From assembly GCA_026389315.1 (NCBI GenBank), contig JAPLIC010000067.1, positions 1-64,000 of the forward strand: a DNA stretch of 64,000 nt, in the 5' to 3' direction. Below the pieces are notes generated by a model, which worked only from the letters and a program-made list of their open reading frames with translations, was not told the DNA's origin and ran no database searches. Every line of letters begins with the position of its first letter. Within the stretch, counting starts at the first letter, position 1. The stretch is from Cyanobacteriota bacterium. GTDB taxonomy: Bacteria > Cyanobacteriota > Cyanobacteriia > PCC-6307 > Cyanobiaceae. Shown one piece after another: positions 25,744 through 34,193 of the stretch. The translations under genes and the position numbers were made by a program.

Positions 25744-26532
25744 ATGCGTCAGCACCCCATTCCCCCGGTCACAGAACCGTTGCAATACCGGGCCATCGGT
25801 GTCGTCCGTGGGGTTTACGAACCCAGCGATCCGGCCGTGCTCACCCGTGGGGCGATCCGCACCGCCGATGGTCAAGCCATTGAAGCGGTCGTGCTGGGAC
25901 GGCTGCTTACCCTGATGCGCCGGCACCTCGATTTATCCCTGCCCCATCTCTGGGTGGTTTATCCGCGCTCCCGCGAAGAGGGTCAGTTGCATCTCCAGAT
26001 GGTGGGCGTCTGGGAGCCCAGCACCCTGGCCCAGGAGGCTGAAGAGCCCAGCGGCAGCGACGGACTCCCCGAAGGAGACGATTACTTTTCGGTGCGCGGT
26101 GAATTGATCTTCACCCGCCCCGAAACCCAGGATTTTGTTGTCAAGGTGCGTCAGTTACCACGCCCTGGCGGCGAAAGGCCGATTCCCTTCAAACTGCAGC
26201 TCCGCGGCGAAATCCCCCTGGCCCATCTACGTCATTTCGTCTCCCTCGATCTGCGCCGCCAGGAGCAGGCCCTGCAGCTCGAACGCCTGGAGGTGCTCAG
26301 TCCCATCGCCCAGCGTGGCAACCGCGGCGGCAAGGGGCGCCGCCCCGATGGCGGTGGCCGCAGCCCGGAAGGCTCACGCCGCAATGATGGGTCCCCCTCC
26401 CAGGCTGGTCGCAGCTCTGACAGCCGCAACACGCCGGTAAGGGCTGCCGATTCTCAAGAGCGCTCCCTGGACCCCCGCGCCGCCGCTGGCAGCCGCAGCC
26501 ACTCGCGCGCCGTCAGCCGTCCGCCCCGCTGA
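25744..26532 (+). CDS. Conserved cyanobacterial protein with basic, low-complexity tail
   Basis: A 262-residue protein. Residues 1-180 form a conserved domain (LQYRAIGVVRGVYEPSD; LWVVYPRSREEGQLHLQMVG; KVRQLPRPGGERPIPFKLQL; REQALQLERLEVL-like end) that I know only as hypothetical in cyanobacteria. The remaining 80 residues are Arg/Gly/Ser-rich and probably disordered, which can bind nucleic acid. It heads a closely spaced run with the M41-like peptidase, larC and the LPG-synthase-like gene. Confidence 0.72.
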   Translation: MRQHPIPPVTEPLQYRAIGVVRGVYEPSDPAVLTRGAIRTADGQAIEAVVLGRLLTLMRRHLDLSLPHLWVVYPRSREEGQLHLQMVGVWEPSTLAQEAEEPSGSDGLPEGDDYFSVRGELIFTRPETQDFVVKVRQLPRPGGERPIPFKLQLRGEIPLAHLRHFVSLDLRRQEQALQLERLEVLSPIAQRGNRGGKGRRPDGGGRSPEGSRRNDGSPSQAGRSSDSRNTPVRAADSQERSLDPRAAAGSRSHSRAVSRPPR

Positions 26533-26539
26533 GCGCTTG

Positions 26540-27196
26540 ATGGCCTCGGATCAAACTGCCCTCACTGCCGGACTGGCCGTCCTGACCATCAGCCTGGCCG
26601 CCGTGTTCGGACCCTTCCTGGGAATCTCCCCTTGGTGGACGACTGTTTTCACGGCCTTCGCCCTGGGTGCCCTCAGCCTGGATGCGGCCCGTTTCGGGGG
26701 CCGCGGCGGCCATCTGCTGGCGGAGGCCCTGCCCGGGGGCAAGGCCCGGCTGCGCCGGATCGCCCGCCACGAAGCGGGCCATGCCCTTGTGGCCCAGGCC
26801 GAGGGGCTGGCGGTGCGCAGGGTCCTGGTGGGCAGCTTGGCGGCTCTCCAGGCGGGGTTGACCTGCGGGGGCAGCACGGAGTTCGATCCCCCCGCCACGG
26901 CCAAACTCCCCCTCGACGACCTGCGCCGTTGGAGCCGCGTCCTCCTGGCGGGGATGGCGGCTGAGGATTTGCTCTACGGCGAGAGTGTCGGTGGGGCTGA
27001 TGATCGCGCCCTGCTGGGTCGCCTCTGGGGTCTTTCCGGCCAGGACGTGGCCACCGCCCAGCTCGAGCAGCGTCGTGCCCGCCGTGAGGTGGCCCAGTGG
27101 TTGCGCCAGCACCAGGACGAGCTGGAGGCGGAGGCGGAGCAATTGCTGGAACGCGCCCCGCGGCTGGGACACCCCATCGCGGCGCTCAGCCTGTGA
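26540..27196 (+). CDS. Orphan M41 (FtsH-type) peptidase domain protein
   Basis: A 218-residue protein with two N-terminal hydrophobic helices and a C-terminal domain like the FtsH M41 protease. The zinc motif HEAGH is at about 77-81, then AGMAAEDLLYGESVGGADDR, equivalent to the FtsH segment holding the third zinc ligand (here ED). There is no AAA ATPase module, so it cannot unfold substrates itself. The ATG at 26540 is chosen over the adjacent TTG. Its stop overlaps the GTG of larC. It may be an intramembrane or accessory peptidase; substrates are unknown. Confidence 0.8.
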   Translation: MASDQTALTAGLAVLTISLAAVFGPFLGISPWWTTVFTAFALGALSLDAARFGGRGGHLLAEALPGGKARLRRIARHEAGHALVAQAEGLAVRRVLVGSLAALQAGLTCGGSTEFDPPATAKLPLDDLRRWSRVLLAGMAAEDLLYGESVGGADDRALLGRLWGLSGQDVATAQLEQRRARREVAQWLRQHQDELEAEAEQLLERAPRLGHPIAALSL

Positions 27197-28461
27197 CCCT
27201 CCTCCACATCGACGCCCCCACTGGCTTGGCGGGTAACATGGTGCTGGCGGCCCTGCTCGATCTCGGCGTTCCGGAGACCGTCATCCACGCCCCCCTGGCG
27301 GACCTCGGCCTGGCGGGGCGCTATCGCCTGGAGGTGGAGGAACGCCGCAGCTCGGGCCTGCGGGGCCTGCACCTTGCGGTCCATTCCTTGGAACAGGAGG
27401 CCCACCATCGACCTTGGGGTGAGCTACGCGATCTGCTGGGGTCGGCTCCCCTGGCCCCGCCCCTGGCGGAGCGGGTGGGGCAGGTTTTCCAGCTACTGGC
27501 CGAGGCTGAAGCCAGGGTCCATGGCCATGCCCCCGAGGCGGTGCATTTCCACGAGGTCGGAGCCCTCGACTCCCTTGTGGATGTGGTGGGCGTCTGTGCG
27601 GCGTTGCTGCACCTGGGGGTGAGCCAGGTGAGTTGCGGCGTGCCACCCGCCGGCCACGGCAATGTGCGCACCGCCCATGGCCTGCTGCCCCTGCCGGCCC
27701 CGGCGGTGCTGGAAATCGCCCGGCGGCGGGGACTGGCCCTGGCCGACAGCAGCGGCTTGCCGGCGGCCGAACTCACCACCCCCACCGGACTGGCGCTGAT
27801 GGCCTGCTGGGCCCACCGCTTCGGGGTGGCGCCGGGGGGGGTACCCGAGGCGGTCGGCGTGGGCCTGGGCAGCCACTGCCTCGATCGTCCCAACCTGCTC
27901 AGGGCCCTGCTGCTGCGCCCCCTGGCCGCGGGGCCAGAGCCCGGGCCCCCGGCGCTGGCCAACGAACGGGAAGAGACCCTGCTGCTCCAGGAGGCCCAGA
28001 TCGATGACGCCACTGCCGAGGACCTGGCTTTCTTGGCGGCAGCCCTGCGGCATGCGGGGGCGTTGGAGGTCTTCACCACGGCGATCACCATGAAGAAGGG
28101 ACGCCAGGGCGCTCTGGTGAGTGCCCTGGCGCCACCGGCCCTTGGCGCCGACCTGCGACAGGTCTGGTGGCGCCATGGCACCAGCCTGGGGCTGCGCGAG
28201 CAACTGCAACGGCGCTGGTATTTGCCACGGCAGATCGATTCCCACACCACTCCCCTGGGCCCGGTGCGCATCAAGTGGGCCCAGGGGCCCGATGGGGAGT
28301 GGCGCGCCAAAGCCGAACATGGGGACCTGGCCCATCTGGCCCACCTCCATGGGCTTTCCCTGCGGGAGGTGCGGCGCCAAATCGAACCGTTCATGTCAAC
28401 CCGCACCACCGCTCCCACGGCCCTGACCATCCCTGAGCGCCATGGGGGGGAACTCCCCTGA
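27193..28461 (+). CDS. larC: Nickel-pincer cofactor biosynthesis protein LarC
   Basis: A 422-residue LarC-type protein (formerly DUF111). In other bacteria LarC inserts nickel into the pyridinium-dithiocarboxylate mononucleotide cofactor. Motifs: HIDAPTGLAGNMVLAALLDLG at the start (usually HxDxxxGxxGDM; here Asn replaces that Asp), VHFHEVGALDSLVDVVG, GVPPAGHGNVRTAHGLLPLPAP, EAQIDDATAEDLAF and ITMKKGRQG. The GTG at 27193 overlaps the upstream stop, and the 3' end abuts the next ATG. larB, larE and lactate racemase are absent from the window. Confidence 0.92.
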   Translation: MTLLHIDAPTGLAGNMVLAALLDLGVPETVIHAPLADLGLAGRYRLEVEERRSSGLRGLHLAVHSLEQEAHHRPWGELRDLLGSAPLAPPLAERVGQVFQLLAEAEARVHGHAPEAVHFHEVGALDSLVDVVGVCAALLHLGVSQVSCGVPPAGHGNVRTAHGLLPLPAPAVLEIARRRGLALADSSGLPAAELTTPTGLALMACWAHRFGVAPGGVPEAVGVGLGSHCLDRPNLLRALLLRPLAAGPEPGPPALANEREETLLLQEAQIDDATAEDLAFLAAALRHAGALEVFTTAITMKKGRQGALVSALAPPALGADLRQVWWRHGTSLGLREQLQRRWYLPRQIDSHTTPLGPVRIKWAQGPDGEWRAKAEHGDLAHLAHLHGLSLREVRRQIEPFMSTRTTAPTALTIPERHGGELP

Positions 28462-29582
28462 TGGCCCGTCCTGCCTGGCCATGGCCCTGGCCGCGCCTGG
28501 GACCCCAGTCCCTGACGCTGAGGTTTCCGACCCAGGATTGGTGGCGGCGCTTGCGCTGGCCCGCAGGGGGACTTCCCGGTGGTCTGCGCCCCCTGATCAC
28601 CTTGGTCAGCCTGGGCTTCGTCCTGGCGGCCCTGCTGCAAAACGGCCGCCAGCTGGTCCAATACCGTCCCGACACCCAGGGACTGTTATGGCTGGCCCTG
28701 GGGGTTGGCCTCAGCCTGCTCAGCCTGGTTGTGAATGGACTTTCCTGGGCCATCATCCTGCGTTGGCTTGGACTCCGACCGCGGCTGGAGCCCTTGGTTC
28801 GCCTCTATCTGGCCACCAACATGGGCAAATTTCTGCCGGGGGGAGTGTGGCATTTAGCCAGCCGGGTGCAGGCCCTGCGCCTGGGTCATGCCGCCTTGTC
28901 CAACAGGACCAGCACGCCGCTGGCCCTGATGGCGGTGCTGCTCGATCCGCTGCTGGCGGCGGCGGCGGCCCTGGCCCTCGTGCCCCTGGGGGGCCTGGAC
29001 CACGGAATCGCGTTGCTGGCCTTGGTGCCCTTGCTGGCCCTATGGCCCCGTTGGCTCAACCCACTGCTGCAGCGCCTGGAGCGTCAACGGGCCCGCCAAC
29101 TCGGCCTGGAGGAGGCTCTTGCCCAGGACCTGGCCGGCGCCCCTGCGCAGCAGCTGGGAACGGGGCTGGGGCAGCCCCTGCGCTTGCGCTCCTATCCGTG
29201 GGCGCCGCTGCTGGGTCAGTGGGGTTTTGTGCTGATGCGCTTCGCCGGCTTTGCCTGCTGCGTCTTGGCCTTTGATTTGCAACATGCCCTGGATTGGTGG
29301 CGTTGGCTTTCGGCCTTTGCCCTGGCCTGGACCGTTGGCTTGGTGGTGCCGGGCGCTCCTGGAGGCCTGGGGGTGTTTGAGTCCGTGCTGTTGTTGCGGC
29401 TTGGCTCAGCCCTGCCGGATCCAGCCCTGCTGGCTGTGGCCCTGGGCTATCGCTTGGTGGTGACGACGGCGGACCTGCTGGCGGGTCTGATGGCTTCCCT
29501 CGATGGGGGCTCCAGGCCGGCCGGCGTGACACCCTCGACGGCAGCCGGGGAGGCAGGCGAAGGCAGGCCGACGTCGACCTAG
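28461..29582 (+). CDS. Lysylphosphatidylglycerol synthase-type membrane protein (UPF0104)
   Basis: A 373-residue integral membrane protein with about eight helices of the LPG_synthase_TM family, which includes flippases and aminoacyl-lipid synthase membrane domains. Family motifs: LATNMGKFLPGGVWHLASRV and the late GAPGGLGVFESVLLLRLG. There is no C-terminal aminoacyl-transferase domain, so it is not a complete MprF. It starts at the larC stop and closes the four-gene run. Confidence 0.85.
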   Translation: MARPAWPWPWPRLGPQSLTLRFPTQDWWRRLRWPAGGLPGGLRPLITLVSLGFVLAALLQNGRQLVQYRPDTQGLLWLALGVGLSLLSLVVNGLSWAIILRWLGLRPRLEPLVRLYLATNMGKFLPGGVWHLASRVQALRLGHAALSNRTSTPLALMAVLLDPLLAAAAALALVPLGGLDHGIALLALVPLLALWPRWLNPLLQRLERQRARQLGLEEALAQDLAGAPAQQLGTGLGQPLRLRSYPWAPLLGQWGFVLMRFAGFACCVLAFDLQHALDWWRWLSAFALAWTVGLVVPGAPGGLGVFESVLLLRLGSALPDPALLAVALGYRLVVTTADLLAGLMASLDGGSRPAGVTPSTAAGEAGEGRPTST

Positions 29583-29602
29583 CCTCTCAATAAGGTCTGT
29601 TC

Positions 29603-30190
29603 TTGCGACTCAGGGCAGACCGCTCTGGTTTGACTGCCCCGTCCCCCAGCTCCCTGCCTGCCCAATCCCCTTCGACGGAATCTGCCGCCCCGCCAACGGT
29701 GTCACGCGCAGGCCTGCGCAGCAGCCTGCACGATCGGGGACAGCGCCTGACAGCCCAACGGCAGCGGGTGCTGGAACTTTTCGAGCAACTCGGCGAAAGC
29801 AGCCACCTCAGCGCCGAAGAAGTGCACCAGCGGTTGCGGAGGGGGGAGGAGCGGATCTCGTTGGCCACCGTGTATCGCAGCCTGCGGTTGTTGAGCTCCA
29901 TGGGATTGCTGCAAGAACTCGAACTGGCAGAAGGCGGGCGACGCTTCGAGCTCAGCGGTGAAGCCCACCGGGACCACCATCACCTCGTCTGTGTGCGCTG
30001 TGGCCGCACCGAGGAATTCGAGAGCGCCGCCGTGCTTCAGGCTGGCGAGATGGCGGCCAGCAGCCATGGGTTTCGACTCCTGGAATGCGTGCTGAACGTG
30101 AGGGCCCTGTGCCCCGATTGCTTGAGCCAGGAGGGGGACCAAGGCAGCGAATCCCCAGAGGTTCGGACAGCCGCCCTTCAGCACAGGTAA
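29603..30190 (+). CDS. Fur-family metalloregulator
   Basis: A transcriptional repressor of the Fur/Zur/PerR family, up to 195 residues. The winged helix contains GQRLTAQRQRVLELFEQLGE and ISLATVYRSLRLLSSMGLL. The metal and dimer region has HRDHHHLVCVRCG (His cluster plus CxxC) and CPDCL (second CxxC), which form the structural zinc site. Whether it senses iron, zinc or peroxide cannot be decided. The TTG at 29603 gives a long N-terminus; the GTG at 29699 would fit the usual length better. It is followed by the hli gene. Confidence 0.9.
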   Translation: MRLRADRSGLTAPSPSSLPAQSPSTESAAPPTVSRAGLRSSLHDRGQRLTAQRQRVLELFEQLGESSHLSAEEVHQRLRRGEERISLATVYRSLRLLSSMGLLQELELAEGGRRFELSGEAHRDHHHLVCVRCGRTEEFESAAVLQAGEMAASSHGFRLLECVLNVRALCPDCLSQEGDQGSESPEVRTAALQHR

Positions 30191-30229
30191 CAACCTGTTA
30201 CACTTCGTACACACTTCGCAACCTCCTCC

Positions 30230-30373
30230 ATGGCTGCTCCTGAAACCCGCTTCGGCTTTGTGGCTTTCGCTGAAACTTGGAATGGCCGCCTGGCCATGAT
30301 GGGCTTCGTGATTGGCCTGGCCACCGAACTCCTTACCGGCCAAGGCATCCTCAGCCAAATCGGCCTGGGCTGA
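30230..30373 (+). CDS. High-light-inducible protein (Hlip/SCP)
   Basis: A 47-residue one-helix chlorophyll-binding protein. The helix carries the LHC-like motif ETWNGRLAMMGFVIGLATEL, with Glu, Asn and Arg for chlorophyll ligation and helix pairing. Such proteins sit in thylakoids, protecting photosystem II assembly and chlorophyll under excess light. The upstream region has a GTAAC/GTTAC inverted repeat (30187-30201) and two ACACTTCG direct repeats, possible regulatory sites. A strong terminator follows. Confidence 0.94.
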   Translation: MAAPETRFGFVAFAETWNGRLAMMGFVIGLATELLTGQGILSQIGLG

Positions 30374-30397
30374 TCTCTGATTCAGTGCCCTTTCAAT

Positions 30398-30430
30398 AAA
30401 AGCCCGGGGAGAGTACTCCCTGGGCTTTTT
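30398..30430 (+). terminator. Rho-independent terminator after hli
   Basis: An AAAGCCC-GGGGAG stem pairs with CTCCC-TGGGCTTT across a short loop and runs into TTTTT. It lies 25 bp after the hli stop and also faces the 3' end of the convergent radical SAM gene. Confidence 0.9.
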
Positions 30431-30504
30431 GGTTTGCCAACTGGGTCCAACCCTTGGACCACCCACCTATTGATCATTCGCGCCGGGGCCTAAGGCGCTG
30501 GACC

Positions 30505-31503
30505 TCAGGCCAGGACCTCAGTCAGGGCCCCGCCGCAACTGGAACCATGGCCTGCCGTGCAACCGAAGCAATGGTCGGCCACCGCAATCGCCGCACCTGC
30601 CGGATCGCACTCCAACAGATCGGACAGAGCGAACAAACCCGGTGACCTTTGCCCCAGCATCTGGTTGAAATCACAGTCGTAAAGTTGCCCGCGCCAGTCG
30701 ACGCTGATCAGCTGGCGGCACATCACCTGATCCAAATGGGCAGGATTGTGATTTTCGCGCAACAATTGGCGGTAAGGCTCAAGCTCGCCACTGAGCTGCA
30801 AACTGGCGGCAAATCGTTCGATCGGCATATTGGCGAGCGTCAACAAGCGGTTGAAAACAACTCCATACCGCTCGCCTAGGTTCCGTCGAAAATCCTCCTC
30901 CAGGGCTTTTTGGGGAGGCGGCAAGCTGGCGCCCTGGGGGTTGTAGACCAGATTCAGCTCCAGATTGGAGTCCCTATGGCCATAGCCCAGACGGTTTAAC
31001 TGACGTAAGCCTTCGATACTGGCGGCAAAGGCCCCAGCCCCCCGTTGACGATCCACATTTGCCTCCAAATAGCAAGGCAAAGAAGCCATCACAACAACCG
31101 ATTCACAGGCCAGAAAAGCCGCCAAATCCTGTTGATCTGGCTGCAGCAGAATGGTGAGATTGCAGCGATCGATCACCCGCACGTCAAGCTCCCGGGCCTG
31201 TTGCACCAACGCCCGGAAGCCGGGATGCAGTTCGGGCGCACCGCCCGTCAGATCCAATTGGCCGATCTGACGGGCGGCCAGTACCTGGAGAACCAAGGCC
31301 AGGGTGGCGGGCTCCATCATCTCGGTGCGCTGGGGCCCCGCACCCACGTGGCAATGGCGGCAGGCCTGGTTGCAGCGATAGCCAAGGTTCACCTGCAAGG
31401 TGGTGAGGGGACCACGCCGCAGGGCAGGGAAGCGATCGGTCCGGGGCATGGGGGGCATGGACGGGATGGCACGAACCTCGCAATCAACCTCTGGCGTCTC
31501 CAT
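30505..31503 (-). CDS. arsS: Radical SAM protein, ArsS-like (arsenosugar biosynthesis family)
   Basis: A 332-residue radical SAM enzyme of the family with a C-terminal DUF3641 domain. The 4Fe-4S motif is CNQACRHC (CxxxCxxC) after LQVNLGYR; LTGGAPELHPGFR and the IDRCNLTILLQP segment follow. The C-terminal part has CDFNQMLG, CFGCTAGHGSSCGG, probably auxiliary cluster ligands. ArsS makes the 5'-deoxyadenosyl-dimethylarsinoyl intermediate of arsenosugars. The ATG at 31503 is used because upstream sequence is non-conserved. No arsM neighbour is visible. Confidence 0.9.
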   Translation of the reverse strand: METPEVDCEVRAIPSMPPMPRTDRFPALRRGPLTTLQVNLGYRCNQACRHCHVGAGPQRTEMMEPATLALVLQVLAARQIGQLDLTGGAPELHPGFRALVQQARELDVRVIDRCNLTILLQPDQQDLAAFLACESVVVMASLPCYLEANVDRQRGAGAFAASIEGLRQLNRLGYGHRDSNLELNLVYNPQGASLPPPQKALEEDFRRNLGERYGVVFNRLLTLANMPIERFAASLQLSGELEPYRQLLRENHNPAHLDQVMCRQLISVDWRGQLYDCDFNQMLGQRSPGLFALSDLLECDPAGAAIAVADHCFGCTAGHGSSCGGALTEVLA

Positions 31504-31576
31504 TAAGCAGGCGGCTCCATCACTCCATGAAAAAGGATGCCGACTGCGAAGCCAAATCGGCGGATGGAGCAGCAGG

Positions 31577-31966
31577 ATGGACCCCAACCCATCCTTGCCC
31601 ATGGCCCGCTTTCTGCTGGTGCTCAAGCCCCGGAAACCGATCGAGTCCAAGGATCTGATCGCTGGCCTTGATCGTCTTGTCGACCAGCTCGATGCCGAGG
31701 TTGATCACCGCACCCCAGCCCACCTCAGCGCCATGCTGCGCGGCGGCCTGGAACATCTGCGCCTGCAGCTGTTCGCTGATGTGCAAGCCAAGGCCGCTGG
31801 TCCCGTCCTGGAGCTGGTGCTCATGAGTCGCGAACCAATGGGTCGCGGTGCCCCCCAGACCCGTGAATGCTTCGAAGATCTCGTCCGCAAGGTCTCCGAA
31901 TCAATGGCCAACCTTGAACCCGTCTTCCGCTCCGATCGGGACGGCCCCCTGCCCAGGCAGGAGTGA
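31577..31966 (+). CDS. Small conserved hypothetical protein
   Basis: A 129-residue soluble protein (MARFLLVLKPRKPIESKDLI; LDRLVDQLDAEVDHRTPAHL; LELVLMSREPMGRGAPQTRE) of no recognised family. A GGAG eight bases before the ATG at 31577 supports that start; the ATG at 31601 is an alternative at which the strand-like MARFLLVLK begins. It diverges from the arsS-like gene. Confidence 0.6.
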   Translation: MDPNPSLPMARFLLVLKPRKPIESKDLIAGLDRLVDQLDAEVDHRTPAHLSAMLRGGLEHLRLQLFADVQAKAAGPVLELVLMSREPMGRGAPQTRECFEDLVRKVSESMANLEPVFRSDRDGPLPRQE

Positions 31967-32260
31967 AAAGCCATTTCGTCGTCTGCAGCAACGACAACAG
32001 TCCCCTCAACGGACCATCAAGGAGACCAACGGCCTCGCTTCGATGGCATGCCCCATGGTCTTTGCCACCATGGCCGTCAGCCGCTCGCTGCTGGGAAGGC
32101 GTGCTGACCAGGGCCGGCACCCCTTGCCTGCGTCAGGCCTTGGCTGGTCGGCCCGTGTTCCACACCAACGGCCTGGAGCTGGCGGTGCCCCAGCTTGAGG
32201 GGCAGCAATCACGGGTTCTTGTCGCCCTCGTGACAATTTGAATCTGTCACATCGACGAAG
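31967..32260. other. Intergenic region with an inverted repeat
   Basis: No gene is convincing here; short frames on both strands have no recognisable domain and look like chance openings in GC-rich DNA. The only structured element is GTGACA(N9)TGTCAC at 32230-32250, 10 bp before the next ATG. Confidence 0.45.
32230..32250. promoter_or_regulatory. GTGACA-N9-TGTCAC palindrome, candidate operator
   Basis: A perfect 6-bp inverted repeat spaced by 9 bp is centred 21 bp upstream of the ATG at 32261, where it would overlap a promoter or the leader. It has the general symmetry of a dimeric regulator site but does not match NtcA (GTAN8TAC) or the CRP consensus. Confidence 0.35.
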
Positions 32261-32548
32261 ATGGGAACCATCCGCAAGAAAGTTGTGCCCCTTTCCATGG
32301 CTGCCAGCACCCATGCTTTCTCCATCCGCTCCCGCGGCCCCGTGATCCGTTCCTACCGCTTGGTCGACCAATACGGATCCCCCCATCCGGTTCTCGATGA
32401 CCTTTACGACTCCCTCGAATCCGCCTGGAGTGAGGCCACGCTTTGGTGGCAAGCCCAAGCTCCCGGAACCCCTGAACCCCTCGGCATCGGTGTCGAGGTC
32501 AGCACTTCCACCGGCAATTGGCGCACCGTGCGCCACCCGGCCTGCTGA
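32261..32548 (+). CDS. Small conserved hypothetical protein
   Basis: A 95-residue protein (IRSRGPVIRSYRLVDQYG; LDDLYDSLESAWSEATLWWQ; GIGVEVSTSTGNWRTVRHP) of a type I associate with marine and freshwater Synechococcus but with no assigned function. The ATG at 32261 is used; an ATG at 32297 is possible. Confidence 0.65.
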   Translation: MGTIRKKVVPLSMAASTHAFSIRSRGPVIRSYRLVDQYGSPHPVLDDLYDSLESAWSEATLWWQAQAPGTPEPLGIGVEVSTSTGNWRTVRHPAC

Positions 32549-32565
32549 TTGATCCCGGCCAGGGC

Positions 32566-32844
32566 TCAGGACACCTGCACACCTTTCCAAAACGCCACGC
32601 GGCCCGCAATAGCGTTGGCCGCCTGCTTGGGCTCCGGATAGGTCCAGGCCGCGTTGGGGTTCTCAGCCCCAGCAACCACCACATCAAAATAGTGGGCTTC
32701 ACCCTTCCAACCGCAACTGCTGCGGTGGTTGGAAGGGCGAAAAAACTCAGGCTTCAAAGCGGCCTGCGGGAAATAGGCATTGCCCTCCAACATCACAATG
32801 TCATCGCTGCTGGCGATGGTTTGGTTCTGCCAACGGGCTTCCAT
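32566..32844 (-). CDS. DUF427 family protein
   Basis: A 92-residue single-domain DUF427 protein: IASSDDIVMLEGNAYFPQAA, the CGWKGEAHYFDV motif and the closing TWTYPEPKQAANAIAGRVAF-like segment (AAWTYPEPKQAANAIAGR). It is full length for the family. Function is unknown, though DUF427 proteins are often linked to redox or small-molecule metabolism. Confidence 0.9.
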   Translation of the reverse strand: MEARWQNQTIASSDDIVMLEGNAYFPQAALKPEFFRPSNHRSSCGWKGEAHYFDVVVAGAENPNAAWTYPEPKQAANAIAGRVAFWKGVQVS

Positions 32845-32927
32845 GGTTCTCAGCGGAGGGCTGACACCATCCTGCCGGGCCTGGGGGGGCAGCGGCGAGA
32901 ATCGGCACTCCCCAAGCTGAGCCGACC

Positions 32928-34193
32928 TCAGACCAGGGAATCCACCTGGACCTGGTGCAGAAAAGCGGTCGGATCCTGATCCAGGCGATGGTTGAGGGTG
33001 AGCGGCGGCCCCTTGACCCAGGGATCATTACCATCCAGTTGGGCCGTGGCTTCCAAGGCCCGGCGCAGGCATCGGGCGGCATCGAGGGGCATGTCCCGGG
33101 GCACGCTGATGCGGTCGCGCAGATACCTCAAGCCCCGGGCCGAGCCGCCCTGGGGCCGGCAGGCTTCGCCCGTGGCCAGCAGGGTCAGGGCGGCACGCAA
33201 GGGTTGGTCAAAGCCGTCCGGCCCCAGGGGGTTGCGTTGCAGCAGGGTTTGGTGGTGGCGACAGACCCTTTCCACGGCCCTCAGGGGCGCCTCGGGGGAT
33301 TCGGGGCGGCTGGTTTCCGGATCCAGCCCACCGCCGTCGCTGATGGGCCAAGGGCCTGCATCGATGCGCTGGGCCAGGGCCCGTTGCTCCGGGCTGCCGT
33401 TGGCCTGGCAGCACCCCATCTGGGGTGGCAGGTCATGGGCGTGGGTGTGGAAGTCACTCTGGGTACCGAGGTAGGTGGACCGTTGCTCCAAAGCCTTGAA
33501 CCAGCGGTCGATCAGCGGGTGTGCCTGGCGCAATCGGTAGCCCTTGTAGTAGGCCAAGCTCGCATTCATCCGCTCGAGATAGGGCACAAACACCAGGTCG
33601 ACCGTGCCCAAGGACTCACCCAGCAGGAAGGGACCGGCGCTGTCCCCCAGGGCCTCCTCCAGCCGTCCTGCCATGGATTTATAGGCCTGGGCCGCCCGAT
33701 CCTCCTGGCCGTTCGTCTGTCCATGGCGGCAGAGCCATTCGCACCAGCTACCAAACAGCCGCCGCTCCAGCCGCCGCAGAGTCAGCACCCGGGGCTCGCC
33801 CATCGGAGCCCCGAGCGGACCAAAAGCCCCTTCCAGGGCCTCCAAAATGCGATCGCTCTCCGTGATCAGACGGCCATCGAGTTCAAGGGCGGGCAGAAAA
33901 CCCGAAGGCACCAGCCGCCGATACCAGGACTCTTTTTCGCCGTAACAAACCATCGTCACCTTGCCAATGCGGTAGGGAACCCGCTTCTCCTCCAGCCAGA
34001 GCCACACCTTCTGGCAATAGGGACACCAGGCATGGTGGTCCCGGTACAAGGTCACCCGCACCGCCGCCTCGTCCTGGCCGAACAGCCGCAAGCGGGCCTG
34101 GGGATTGGTGGGTCCATTGACAAGGTCGGGCCGCCGGGGGGCCAGGCGCTCGAGGTCATACCAACTGAGGGGCTCAACCCGTAGGGATGCCAT
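32928..34193 (-). CDS. Glutathione S-transferase-like protein with C-terminal extension
   Basis: A 421-residue protein. Residues about 45-125 form a thioredoxin-like GST N-domain with a glutaredoxin-type WCPYCQK motif and the ESDRILEAL segment that binds glutathione's gamma-Glu. A helical GST C-domain (GPFLLGESLGTVDLVFVPYL) ends near 245. The last 170 residues are a helical extension (LQRNPLGPDGFDQPLRAALT; PRDMPLDAARCLRRALEATA) found in cyanobacterial homologues as I recall them. The substrate is unknown. Confidence 0.85.
   Translation of the reverse strand: MASLRVEPLSWYDLERLAPRRPDLVNGPTNPQARLRLFGQDEAAVRVTLYRDHHAWCPYCQKVWLWLEEKRVPYRIGKVTMVCYGEKESWYRRLVPSGFLPALELDGRLITESDRILEALEGAFGPLGAPMGEPRVLTLRRLERRLFGSWCEWLCRHGQTNGQEDRAAQAYKSMAGRLEEALGDSAGPFLLGESLGTVDLVFVPYLERMNASLAYYKGYRLRQAHPLIDRWFKALEQRSTYLGTQSDFHTHAHDLPPQMGCCQANGSPEQRALAQRIDAGPWPISDGGGLDPETSRPESPEAPLRAVERVCRHHQTLLQRNPLGPDGFDQPLRAALTLLATGEACRPQGGSARGLRYLRDRISVPRDMPLDAARCLRRALEATAQLDGNDPWVKGPPLTLNHRLDQDPTAFLHQVQVDSLV

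Noticed and set aside
27321..28661. 446-codon minus-strand frame opposite larC
   Set aside because: Low-complexity Ser/Arg/Pro-rich product typical of the antisense of GC-rich coding DNA; larC on the other strand has clear family motifs.
32006..32590. 194-codon minus-strand frame overlapping the small hypothetical gene at 32261
   Set aside because: The product is low-complexity and Gly/Ala/Arg-rich; the plus-strand gene is better supported.
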